A DNA stretch of 6,969 bases from Candidatus Aerophobota bacterium (lineage in GTDB: Bacteria; Aerophobota; Aerophobia; Aerophobales; AE-B3A), in NCBI GenBank assembly GCA_030602105.1, contig JAUWAK010000059.1:1-6969 (forward strand), written 5' to 3'. Position numbers and translations under genes: made by a program. A model generated the notes under the pieces. It was not told the origin of the DNA, ran no database searches, and saw nothing but the letters and a program-made list of their open reading frames with translations. Shown one piece after another: positions 1 to 6,317 of this stretch; the stretch's first letter is position 1; the number at the start of each line of letters is the position of its first letter.

Positions 1-18
1 GATGCTTACAAAGAATAA
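1..18 (+). CDS. Possible 3' end of an upstream gene (sugar-binding protein?)
   Basis: Frame 1 reads DAYKE followed by TAA at 16-18. If a gene runs in from the left in this frame, its stop lies 82 bases before the preferred start of the first permease. Binding protein genes usually come directly before MalF/MalG-type permeases, so the tail of the solute-binding protein is the natural guess. Five residues cannot identify a family. Frame 2 also closes nearby, with TAA at 29-31, so the true frame is uncertain. Confidence 0.3.
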   Translation, partial: DAYKE

Positions 19-90
19 GGTCGAGTCATAAGAAGAGGTCTGCGGTCGCGTGGCGCGTGGCTGCAGACCTCTCGTCTATCCTTTCACGAG

Positions 91-95
91 AAGGA
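91..95 (+). promoter_or_regulatory. Shine-Dalgarno site deciding the first permease start
   Basis: AAGGA at 91-95, within GAGAAGGA at 88-95, lies 5 bases before an in-frame TTG at 101-103. The upstream GTG at 50 has only AAGAGG at 33-38, about 11 bases away. Spacing and match both favour TTG 101. Confidence 0.55.
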
Positions 96-100
96 ACAAT

Positions 101-970
101 TTGCAAACGAAGCGATGGACACCCTGGTTATATATATCGCCAGCACTCATTATGCTGACCTTTTTTCTGATTTATCCTTCCGTCCACACATTTTATCTTT
201 CTTTCTTTGGCCCAGGCTCCAGGAAGTTCGTAGGAGTCAGTAACTACATATTCGCCTTCACCAACAGAGTAATGCTCACCGCATTTCGAAACAATGCTCT
301 ATGGATATTGGTTTTCACCACGTTGACCGTATTTATGGGACTGGTTCTGGCTGTAATTCTGGACCGCGTGAGATATGAAACGGTGGTCAAGTCCATCGTC
401 TTTATGCCCATGGCCATTTCCTTTGTTGGTGCGGCGGTAATCTGGAAGTTCGTCTACGCTTACCGACCCCCGGGCGCTCCGCAGGTTGGCATACTCAACG
501 GCTTCCTCAGCCTCCTCAACATTTCTCCCCTCGGCTGGCTCATCGAGAGACCGTGGATTAATAATTTTTGCCTTATTGGGGTTGGCGTGTGGATATGGAC
601 TGGGTTTTGTATGGTGATTTTGTCGGCTGCATACAAGGGCATTCCTGGGCAGCTCCTGGAAGCCGCTCGCGTCGACGGGGCCGGTGAGTGGCAGATCTTT
701 AGGAGAGTTATCCTCCCTCTTATGATGCCAACTATGGCTGTTCTCACTACCACCATGACGATCTTCGTACTCAAGATATTTGATATCGTCTACGTTATGA
801 CCAATGGCAACTTCTCAACTGAGGTTATTGCCAATCGTATGTACAAGGAAATGTTCCATTTTAGAAATTTTGGCCGGGCGAGCGCCATTGCTGTAATTTT
901 GCTGATGCTTATTGTCCCCATCATGCTCATCAACATCCGGCGCTTCAAGAGAGAGGAGCTGCTGCGATAA
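101..970 (+). CDS. Sugar ABC transporter permease, MalF/UgpA type
   Basis: Inner-membrane subunit of a carbohydrate importer of the CUT1 type. With the TTG start at 101 it has 289 residues, normal for the family. A GTG start at 50 would give 306 residues with a basic 17-residue extension. About six hydrophobic segments are visible, near residues 10-29, 66-87, 96-119, 155-178, 209-230 and 260-279 (TTG numbering). The cytoplasmic EAA loop that docks on the ATPase is clear: EAARVDGAG followed by the ILP triad, about residues 187-206. The last residues are a short basic tail. The stop codon overlaps the next gene's start by one base (TAATG), so the two permeases are probably translationally coupled. 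The substrate cannot be read from the permease. The adjacent treT points to trehalose, maltose or a related glucoside. The permease call is firm; the substrate is inferred. Confidence 0.9.
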   Translation: MQTKRWTPWLYISPALIMLTFFLIYPSVHTFYLSFFGPGSRKFVGVSNYIFAFTNRVMLTAFRNNALWILVFTTLTVFMGLVLAVILDRVRYETVVKSIVFMPMAISFVGAAVIWKFVYAYRPPGAPQVGILNGFLSLLNISPLGWLIERPWINNFCLIGVGVWIWTGFCMVILSAAYKGIPGQLLEAARVDGAGEWQIFRRVILPLMMPTMAVLTTTMTIFVLKIFDIVYVMTNGNFSTEVIANRMYKEMFHFRNFGRASAIAVILLMLIVPIMLINIRRFKREELLR

Positions 971-1827
971 TGGAAAGACTGGTAAGAGTTCTGTCCCGGG
1001 TTCCGCTTCACGCGGTAATTATCGTCATCGCCCTCATATGGGTCTTTCCCACTCTTGGGGTCTTCGTAACTTCCTTCAGGCCCGCCCCAGACGTAGCAGC
1101 TACCGGGTGGTGGACCGCCCTGAGGGTTCCTTTCGAGTTTACCCAGTATACACTAAGGAATTATGAAAGCGTCATCAACCAAGGTGGGATAGGCCGGGCT
1201 TTCTTAAACAGTCTCATCATCACCATCCCTGCCACCATTCTTCCCATTATGATAGCGGCGCTTGCTGCCTACGCCTTTGCCTGGATGAGATTCCCCGGAC
1301 GCAGGTTCCTCTTCATAATGCTGGTAGCCCTCCTGGTGATACCTCTTCAGACAACCATGATCCCCATCTTGCGCCTTTTCAACCGACTCGGTCTTGCTGG
1401 TACGTTTCCTGGAATCTGGTTAGCCCATACCGGCTACGGCCTTCCCCTGACCATATATCTCCTGTACAATTTCATAGGAGCCTTACCCAGTGAGCTATTC
1501 GATTCAGCTACTATAGATGGTGCATCTACGCTTCAAATCTTCTTCCGGTTGGTCCTACCGCTCTCCATTACTGCTATCGCCTCCGTCACCATCTTTCAGT
1601 TCCTCTGGGTATGGAATGACCTTCTGGTGGCCCTTGTCTATCTCGGAGGCACGCCAGACGTGGCATCTATTACCGTCCAGGTGAGCAGCCTGGTCGGTTC
1701 CTACGGCCAGGATTGGGAAGTGCTTACCGCAGCGGTATTTGTCTCCATGCTCCTGCCGCTGAGTATTTTCTTTGGGCTTCAGCGATATTTTGTAAGGGGC
1801 ATTCTGGCAGGCTCCATAAAAGGATAA
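970..1827 (+). CDS. Sugar ABC transporter permease, MalG/UgpE type
   Basis: Second membrane subunit of the same importer, 285 residues, usual length for the MalG family. Hydrophobic segments lie near residues 13-35, 80-104, 113-134, 150-170, 198-222 and 251-271. The EAA loop reads ELFDSATIDGAS with LP at 196-197. The C-terminus (QRYFVRGILAGSIKG) is the family's conserved ending, in which the tail inserts into the partner assembly. The ATG at 970 shares its A with the preceding TAA. AGGAG at 954-958 lies 11 bases upstream, so initiation probably relies partly on coupling. It should form a heterodimer with the preceding permease. No malK-like ATPase follows, so an ATPase encoded elsewhere, possibly shared with other CUT1 importers, must power it (inference). 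Confidence 0.93.
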   Translation: MERLVRVLSRVPLHAVIIVIALIWVFPTLGVFVTSFRPAPDVAATGWWTALRVPFEFTQYTLRNYESVINQGGIGRAFLNSLIITIPATILPIMIAALAAYAFAWMRFPGRRFLFIMLVALLVIPLQTTMIPILRLFNRLGLAGTFPGIWLAHTGYGLPLTIYLLYNFIGALPSELFDSATIDGASTLQIFFRLVLPLSITAIASVTIFQFLWVWNDLLVALVYLGGTPDVASITVQVSSLVGSYGQDWEVLTAAVFVSMLLPLSIFFGLQRYFVRGILAGSIKG

Positions 1828-1855
1828 CGTCTCTAGGTGAGAGGAGAAAATCCTG

Positions 1856-3061
1856 ATGGCTTCCGAGCTCTCCAAATATGAGAAGATCATAGGCTACCAA
1901 GAAATTGAAAGGCTAAAGGATCAGGCCCGCAGGCTAAAAGGTATCACTCTCCTGCATGTTAACTCCACCAGCACAGGGGGCGGGGTTGCCGAGATACTTA
2001 AGAGTCTGGTGCCCCTTTTTCGAGACCTGGGCATTTCCTGTGAGTGGAAGGTAATCCGGGGAACTAAAGAGTTCTTCCGGATAACCAAGTCCCTCCACAA
2101 TTCCGTGCAGGGGGTGGGAGGCAAATCTCGTCTCACCCGGGATATGGCAAAGGAATACCAAAGGGTTAATAGAGAAAATGCAAAAAGGCTCGGTCTTGGT
2201 GCCGATGTTGTGGTAGTTCACGACATCCAGCCTCTACCTTTGGTGGAGGCAAAAGGTACAAATAAGTGGGTCTGGAGATGTCACATAGATCTTTCGCGGC
2301 CCGAGCGAGAAGTCTGGGAATTCCTTCATTCCTATGTTGCGAGCTACGATGCGACTATTTTTTCCGTGCCAGAGTTCAGGCAGGCTCTTTCCATTCCACA
2401 GTACATCATTGCCCCCTCCATCGATCCTCTGAGTGACAAGAACCGGGACCTTTCCCCACAAAAAGTGAGGGAGCTCTATCAGAAGTTCAGGATCCCCAAA
2501 GGCAGGCCGACTCTACTTCAAGTCTCCCGATTTGACCCCTCCAAGGATCCCCTGGGAGTCATCGAAGTCTATCGTATACTCAAGGAAAGGATGGATTGTC
2601 AGTTGGTTCTGGCCGGAGGAGGCGCTGAGGATGATCCGGAAGGTTCTAAGATTCTGGCCCAGGTGATGGAGGAGAAAAGAGATGATCCTGACATTCACAT
2701 CCTGGACCTTCCCCCTACCAGTTTCCTGGAAATCAATGCTCTGCAGAGGGGAGCTGATGTAATCATCCAAAAATCCCTTAAGGAAGGTTTTGGACTCACA
2801 GTGACCGAGGCTCTCTGGAAGGAGAAGGCGGTGGTGGGAGGAAAGGTGGGAGGAATCAAGCTCCAGATAAGGGATGGAGAGAACGGTTTTCTGGTTTCCT
2901 CGGTGGGGGAAGCAGCCCAAAGAGTCGAGTACCTCTTCAAAAATCCATCTCAAGCCCAAAAGATGGGAAAAGCCGGGAAAAAGCTGGTTCGAGAGAAGTT
3001 TCTCATCGCTCGCCATCTCAAAGATTATCTAAACCTTGTAAGTGAGATAACCTCCAGCTGA
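1856..3061 (+). CDS. treT: Trehalose glycosyltransferring synthase (TreT), GT4 family
   Basis: TreT enzymes join NDP-glucose and glucose into trehalose; some work reversibly, others mainly in one direction. The 401-residue length fits. The N-terminus has the glycine-rich acceptor-side motif HVNSTSTGGGVAEIL (residues 34-48), then EWKVIRGT, HNSVQG, VHD (121-123) and WRCHIDLS (140-147), all recalled from archaeal TreT. The C-terminal Rossmann half carries VSRFDPSKD (223-231; Arg225 and Lys230 are expected to contact the nucleotide sugar diphosphate), DDPEG (259-263), and the GT4 EX7E motif EGFGLTVTE (Glu310 and Glu318). GGIKLQIRDGENGFLV (332-347) is also typical. GAGGAG at 1841-1846 lies 9 bases before the ATG. 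The gene follows the two permeases by 28 bp, as in Thermococcales trehalose/maltose clusters, suggesting that imported sugar is handled directly. Direction of reaction and preferred nucleotide cannot be read. A related GT4 of different specificity is possible but less likely. Confidence 0.9.
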   Translation: MASELSKYEKIIGYQEIERLKDQARRLKGITLLHVNSTSTGGGVAEILKSLVPLFRDLGISCEWKVIRGTKEFFRITKSLHNSVQGVGGKSRLTRDMAKEYQRVNRENAKRLGLGADVVVVHDIQPLPLVEAKGTNKWVWRCHIDLSRPEREVWEFLHSYVASYDATIFSVPEFRQALSIPQYIIAPSIDPLSDKNRDLSPQKVRELYQKFRIPKGRPTLLQVSRFDPSKDPLGVIEVYRILKERMDCQLVLAGGGAEDDPEGSKILAQVMEEKRDDPDIHILDLPPTSFLEINALQRGADVIIQKSLKEGFGLTVTEALWKEKAVVGGKVGGIKLQIRDGENGFLVSSVGEAAQRVEYLFKNPSQAQKMGKAGKKLVREKFLIARHLKDYLNLVSEITSS

Positions 3062-3068
3062 GCTGGAG
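3052..3068 (+). terminator. Hairpin across the treT stop codon, possible terminator
   Basis: CTCCAGC (3052-3058) and GCTGGAG (3062-3068) form a perfect 7 bp stem around a loop made of the stop codon TGA. A short T run (TTTT, 3083-3086) follows only 14 bases later, so this is not a textbook intrinsic terminator. It may end the sugar operon or protect the mRNA 3' end. Confidence 0.4.
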
Positions 3069-3230
3069 AGGCTAGAGCGAGCTTTTCTCTCACGTTTCCT
3101 CTATGCTCCTCTTCGAGATATCCCCCTTCCCCCTCTGGCGCCCCTCCTGGGGAGAGAGATTTGATGCTGCATCCTCTTATAGTTCCTTTTCCTTCGAAGT
3201 TTGGAGACAGGGAATCTTGTGCGGTAGACT
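3069..3230. other. Convergent intergenic stretch, nothing identified
   Basis: This lies between the treT hairpin and the minus-strand open frame described next. I see no RNA gene, no strong promoter and no convincing coding frame. A plus-strand ORF starting at 3103 runs through it but looks like noise (see rejected items). Confidence 0.5.
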
Positions 3231-3452
3231 TTATGTGCCAATGAATGGCTCCTCCCTTATCGTCTTAAGCAAGACAAGAAGTTTCATGTATGGGCTTGTT
3301 TTCTGGCATTTCACCACCTCCGCTGTGCCGCTAAGGGCCTTCCACGTCTCCCTTGTAAGTTTATCCGTATTTGGCTGGAACGCAAGTTTGTAGATTGACT
3401 TCTTCCTGATGCGAGCTGAAGCTAGTGGACCATCTTGCCCGAGTCTTTCAGG
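3231..3452 (-). pseudogene. Protein-like open frame without a start codon, unknown family
   Basis: On the minus strand the frame is open from just after a TGA (complement of 3453-3455) to TAA (complement of 3231-3233), 73 codons plus the stop. The last 53 codons (3234-3392) read like a real soluble, lysine- and threonine-rich protein, with pieces such as YKLAFQPNTDKLTRETWKAL and SPYMKLLVLLKTI. No ATG, GTG or TTG precedes this part; the first in-frame candidates are internal (a GTG pair, then an ATG). The frame also overlaps the last 31 bases of the upstream regulator gene. A decayed gene fragment is the best reading. I do not recognise the family, and chance remains possible. Confidence 0.3.
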
Positions 3453-4342
3453 TCATATCCGACAAGATCACCGGCCAACTTAGAGAACCTGGCTGAATGG
3501 AGGAGATTCAAGAATACCTGAACGCTCTTGATTGACAGGTTTTCTTTGGGTACTACCAAATCATAACGCTCAGTGGTTATGGGCAGGAACTTAAGGCGAA
3601 GGCGCTCTGCCACTGGTTGTATGCCAAGTCCGACGTCTGCCTCACCACGCAAAACTGCCAGCCCCACCTCCATATGTGTGAAGACTTCGTGAGGATATCC
3701 ACGGACCTTCCTCGGGCTAATACCTTCCTCTGCCAGAAGGTGATCCAGGAGCAGCCGGGTTCCTGATCCTGGCTCCCTGTTAACCAATCGCATATCGGAG
3801 GAAGCTAGATCTCCCACGCCCTCAAAAAAAGCACTCCGATGCGGATTCAAGATGAATCCCTGGTTCCTACAGGCAAGATGGAAGACAAGAACTTCTTCTT
3901 CGGGGAGGAAATCTTTCAAGTAGGGAATATTGTATTCTTTGGTCTGGGGATGATAAAGATGCACCCCTGCCATATGGGCCCGTCCCAGATGAAGAGCCCT
4001 CAGCCCTCCCAGGCTTCCTGTATTGGCCATGTAGGTCACGATCTCCGGAGAGAACCCTTTGAGGAGATGAGTTTGCATCCTCTCCATGATAAGATCGTTG
4101 CTTCCGGCAATAAACAGGTTATGAGAGGGAAGCGAGGAAGGATGAGGGGCCGGGTGGGGAACCTTCAGCTTATGAAGAGACTGTGATTCGACCCAGTTTC
4201 GAATGAGACGCCGAGAAAAGGTCCATTTTCCTGTAATCTGAGTCCCCGGCAGGCGAGCTTCTCGAACCAGACGGTAGACCATCTTCTCATTGATATTAAG
4301 ATACGCTGCCACTTCCCTGGCTGTCAGCATTTCTTTCTCCAT
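3422..4342 (-). CDS. One-component regulator: excisionase-type HTH plus PBP-like sensor domain
   Basis: Likely transcription regulator of the tup locus, 306 residues from ATG 4342. Residues about 5-52 form a MerR/excisionase-type helix-turn-helix (LTAREVAAYLNINEKMVYRL, then GKWTFSRRLIRNWV). A proline- and histidine-rich linker follows (61-72). Residues about 75-306 resemble a periplasmic-binding-protein fold used as a cytoplasmic sensor, the PBP-like domain often fused to such HTHs in anaerobes. Its hallmark NREPGSGTRLLLD is at 188-200, and GEADVGLGIQPVAE at 233-246. These HTH-PBP fusions commonly sit beside molybdate or tungstate transporters. Here it is the third gene of the leftward operon, 27 bp after tupC, so it may control its own synthesis. 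No signal peptide is visible, as expected for a cytoplasmic protein. The ligand is inferred to be tungstate or molybdate. Whether it represses or activates cannot be read. Confidence 0.85.
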   Translation of the reverse strand: MEKEMLTAREVAAYLNINEKMVYRLVREARLPGTQITGKWTFSRRLIRNWVESQSLHKLKVPHPAPHPSSLPSHNLFIAGSNDLIMERMQTHLLKGFSPEIVTYMANTGSLGGLRALHLGRAHMAGVHLYHPQTKEYNIPYLKDFLPEEEVLVFHLACRNQGFILNPHRSAFFEGVGDLASSDMRLVNREPGSGTRLLLDHLLAEEGISPRKVRGYPHEVFTHMEVGLAVLRGEADVGLGIQPVAERLRLKFLPITTERYDLVVPKENLSIKSVQVFLNLLHSARFSKLAGDLVGYDLKDSGKMVH

Positions 4343-4350
4343 GCTCTTCA

Positions 4351-4355
4351 CTCCT
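4351..4355 (-). promoter_or_regulatory. Shine-Dalgarno site deciding the regulator start
   Basis: AGGAG on the minus strand (complement of 4351-4355, within TGAGGAG) lies 8 bases before ATG 4342. A GTG at 4351-4349 three codons earlier overlaps this site and would leave no spacing, so ATG 4342 is preferred. Confidence 0.75.
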
Positions 4356-4369
4356 CATTTATGTTTTGG

Positions 4370-5398
4370 CTAAAGAATATGTACCGAGGTTGCTTTGAAC
4401 GTAAGGTAGATTCTGGATCTGACATTTAACCCCATCTCCCGGAAAGATTGACCGGTAATCTCGACCCTGAATACTTCACCTGACTCAACGTCCAGATATA
4501 CCCTATCCCCCTCAGAAGATATCTGGACGATGGCACCAGCAAAACTGTTGCGCGCACTGGAAACGAAAGGCTCCCGGGACAGAATAATCTCATCCGGATC
4601 CACCGTAGCATGCTCTGATTCAGAATCCTTGTATTCAGAAGGAATCTGGATTCTTATCTTCCCGGTGTCGAAGCAGGTTCCCTCTCGGGAGGTGCGAATA
4701 GCCCCTTTGAAGAGATTATGCATGGTCGGAGAAACCAGGTTTCCTTCGAAGAGGGAGAAAACTCTGTGAGCTATTCGATAGGCCTCATCCAGATTGTGAG
4801 TGGTGAGAACAACAGTGGTACCTCGCTCCCGGTTAATCTTCGTGATAATATTTTCTAACTGCCGGATGCGCTTGGCATCAACATTGGCGGTAGGCTCGTC
4901 CAGAAAAAGAACCCTGGGATCGAGAGCCAGGGCTCTGGCTAATGCCACCAGTTGCGCTTCCCCACCCGAGAGCTGCCTTGCCCTTCGCTTCTCAAAGCCC
5001 ACAAGACCCACCTCATCCAGAGCATCCCGGACGAGGCCGAGGCGCTTTTCTCTAGGCAGCCCCCTGAGCTTGAGGGAATACTCCAGGTTTTTTTCCACGG
5101 TGGTGTCAAATAGATATGGGTTCTGTAGAACCATGGTCATCTTCCTTTGGGCCGAGCTTCTGCAGTTTGCATCTTCATAGATAGGTTTTCCTTCAAAAAA
5201 TATCTGGCCCTCGGTGGGTCGAAGGAGTAGATTCATAATATATAGAAGCGTGGTTTTCCCCGAGCCATTGGGTCCCACAAATCCGTAAATCTCACCTCCA
5301 TGCAGGACCAAATGACCGATCTCCAAAGCTTTCTTCCCACCGTACCAGTGGACAATGTCCAGAAGCTCAAACTGCGGATGACGTGCGGACATCATCAT
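4370..5398 (-). CDS. tupC: Tungstate/molybdate ABC transporter ATP-binding protein with Mop/TOBE-like domain
   Basis: ATPase that powers uptake of the oxyanion through TupB, 342 residues. The nucleotide-binding domain fills about residues 8-220: Walker A GPNGSGKTT (42-50), Q-loop Gln92 in MVLQNPYLF, signature LSGGE (143-147), Walker B VLFLDEPT (163-170), D-loop ANVD (171-174), H-loop His201. Residues about 278-342 resemble a Mop/TOBE oxyanion-binding domain: SARNSFAGAI near the start, a beta-rich middle, then VEITGQSF and a final FKATSVHIL strand. In molybdate ATPases such domains bind substrate and can dampen transport when the cell is full. The same role here is inferred. Three ATG codons stand in a row at the start. 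The first overlaps the tupB stop as ATGA, implying translational coupling. The ATPase call is certain; the tungstate label rests on the neighbouring permease and binding protein, and molybdate is possible. Confidence 0.9.
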   Translation of the reverse strand: MMMSARHPQFELLDIVHWYGGKKALEIGHLVLHGGEIYGFVGPNGSGKTTLLYIMNLLLRPTEGQIFFEGKPIYEDANCRSSAQRKMTMVLQNPYLFDTTVEKNLEYSLKLRGLPREKRLGLVRDALDEVGLVGFEKRRARQLSGGEAQLVALARALALDPRVLFLDEPTANVDAKRIRQLENIITKINRERGTTVVLTTHNLDEAYRIAHRVFSLFEGNLVSPTMHNLFKGAIRTSREGTCFDTGKIRIQIPSEYKDSESEHATVDPDEIILSREPFVSSARNSFAGAIVQISSEGDRVYLDVESGEVFRVEITGQSFREMGLNVRSRIYLTFKATSVHIL

Positions 5399-6093
5399 CT
5401 TACCCTACCCCTCATCTGAAAAAGGTGGAGGAGAATATTCACCGAGAATACCACCAGAAGCAAAAATAGCCCCAGGGCCAGAGCAAATCCAAATTCTCCC
5501 TTGCTGGTTTCCAGAGCAATCGCAGTAGTCATGGTTCGGGTATAGAATCGAATGTTGCCCCCCAGCATCATGGCGGACCCTACCTCAGATGCTGCCCGTC
5601 CAAAGCCCACAATGACTGCCGCCAGAACAGAATATCGTGCTTCCATCAAACTCGTCCAGGCTACCCGGAACTTTCCCGCTCCCAGAGTCTGAGCTGTGAG
5701 GACTGCCCGCCGATCAAGTCCATGAATTGCTGAGATGGTCAGAGCGGTAATAATAGGCAGTGAGAGAATGAACTCGCCCATAATGATGGCTCGAGGAGTA
5801 AAGAGAAGCTCAAGGAAACCTAAAGGAGCCTGCCTTGAGAGAATAGCATAGCCTAAAAGACCCACCACCACGGTAGGAAGTGCCATAAGAGTGTGGACAA
5901 CGATGACCACAATAGCCTTTCCCCGAAAATCTCTCGATCCGATGAGGAAACCGAGAGGGACTCCCACCAAGCTGGCGAGAAATGTGGCGGTGAGAGAAAT
6001 CCTGAGCGAGAGGCCAACAATCCCATAGACCTCGGGATCCACAGTAAAAAGAAGGCGGCCAGCAGTGAAGAGACCCTCAGTGAAATAGCTCAT
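5395..6093 (-). CDS. tupB: Tungstate-type ABC transporter permease
   Basis: Inner-membrane subunit of an oxyanion importer, 232 residues, normal for TupB. About five hydrophobic segments lie near residues 24-50, 60-85, 103-124, 155-176 and 203-225. The ATPase-docking loop is at about 134-153 (AQTLGAGKFRVAWTSLMEAR). The stretch MMLGGNIRFYTRTMTTAI (175-192) followed by ALETSKGE is very typical of the tungstate-type permease family and separates it from ModB. On the minus strand a GGAAGGAA stretch ends 7 bases before the ATG. It is the first gene of the leftward operon, and its stop overlaps the tupC start. The binding protein it should work with, tupA, is divergently transcribed on the other side of the control region. 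Confidence 0.9.
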   Translation of the reverse strand: MSYFTEGLFTAGRLLFTVDPEVYGIVGLSLRISLTATFLASLVGVPLGFLIGSRDFRGKAIVVIVVHTLMALPTVVVGLLGYAILSRQAPLGFLELLFTPRAIIMGEFILSLPIITALTISAIHGLDRRAVLTAQTLGAGKFRVAWTSLMEARYSVLAAVIVGFGRAASEVGSAMMLGGNIRFYTRTMTTAIALETSKGEFGFALALGLFLLLVVFSVNILLHLFQMRGRVR

Positions 6094-6161
6094 AGAGTTC
6101 TTCCTTCCCGAGCACTGGAAGAACCCTAGCAGAACACCTCAAAAAGTCAAGCCCTAGGATA

Positions 6162-6171
6162 ACCAAGATGG
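6162..6171 (+). repeat. Direct repeat copy 1, candidate operator
   Basis: ACCAAGATGG, identical to the copy at 6192-6201, start-to-start distance 30 bp (about three helical turns). This copy sits around the expected start point of the leftward tupB transcript. A binding site for the HTH-PBP regulator is inferred, not shown. Confidence 0.5.
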
Positions 6172-6175
6172 AGTT

Positions 6176-6204
6176 ATTATGACCCAAGCTTACCAAGATG
6201 GCCA
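6176..6204 (-). promoter_or_regulatory. Candidate tupB-tupC-regulator promoter
   Basis: On the minus strand TGGCCA (complement of 6199-6204; 4 of 6 to TTGACA) and CATAAT (complement of 6176-6181; 5 of 6 to TATAAT) are spaced by 17 bases. The predicted start is near 6169, giving a leader of about 75 bases. The -10 box lies between the two ACCAAGATGG repeats. A weaker alternative is TTGACT at the complement of 6145-6150, with a poor -10. Confidence 0.4.
6192..6201 (+). repeat. Direct repeat copy 2, candidate operator
   Basis: Second ACCAAGATGG. It overlaps the candidate tupB -35 box (6199-6204) and lies 10 bases before the tupA -35 box, so a protein bound here could affect both promoters. The flanks differ between copies apart from a T two bases before each, so the core is about 10 bp. 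Confidence 0.5.
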
Positions 6205-6211
6205 GATGCTC

Positions 6212-6239
6212 TTGACAGGCTTCCGCGGTATGATATTCT
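6212..6239 (+). promoter_or_regulatory. Candidate tupA promoter (extended -10)
   Basis: A perfect TTGACA (-35) at 6212-6217, a 16-base spacer, then TATTCT at 6234-6239 preceded by TG at 6231-6232 as in extended -10 promoters. The predicted start is near 6246, which leaves a leader of about 160 bases before tupA. Confidence 0.55.
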
Positions 6240-6257
6240 AAAGACTCGCCCTCTCCG

Positions 6258-6311
6258 TCTCAAAGGACGACCTGGGCAGCCAGGAAATTGGTCAAAGAAA
6301 AGGGCTTGAGA
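6258..6311 (+). promoter_or_regulatory. Possible structured RNA element in the tupA leader
   Basis: TCTCAA (6258-6263) can pair with TTGAGA (6306-6311) to enclose an inner hairpin, CCTGG (6271-6275) with CCAGG (6280-6284) around a GCAG loop. GACC (6269-6272) and GGTC (6290-6293) offer a competing pairing. A cis-regulatory RNA is plausible in front of an oxyanion transporter gene, but I could not match it to the molybdenum-cofactor riboswitch or any other known class. Stems this short can arise by chance. Confidence 0.25.
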
Positions 6312-6317
6312 AAAAGC

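Noticed and set aside
2513..3016. 167-codon minus-strand ORF inside treT
   Set aside because: It is antisense to a gene with clear GT4 catalytic motifs and shows no family features of its own.
3103..3393. Plus-strand ORF of 96 codons downstream of treT
   Set aside because: It has no ribosome site and an odd, serine- and aromatic-rich composition with no recognisable motif. It runs opposite a more protein-like minus-strand frame, so it looks like a shadow or chance ORF.
4343..4351. GTG 4351 as the regulator start (309 residues)
   Set aside because: The AGGAG site overlaps this GTG, leaving no spacing. ATG 4342 has the ideal 8-base spacing.
4800..5180. 126-codon plus-strand ORF inside tupC
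   Set aside because: It is antisense to the ATPase core, including Walker B and the signature motif. Its serine- and arginine-rich composition is typical of antisense frames.
6124..6158. CCTAG/CTAGG inverted pair in the tupB leader
   Set aside because: The stem is only 5 bp with a 24-base loop. It is too weak to claim as an operator or hairpin.
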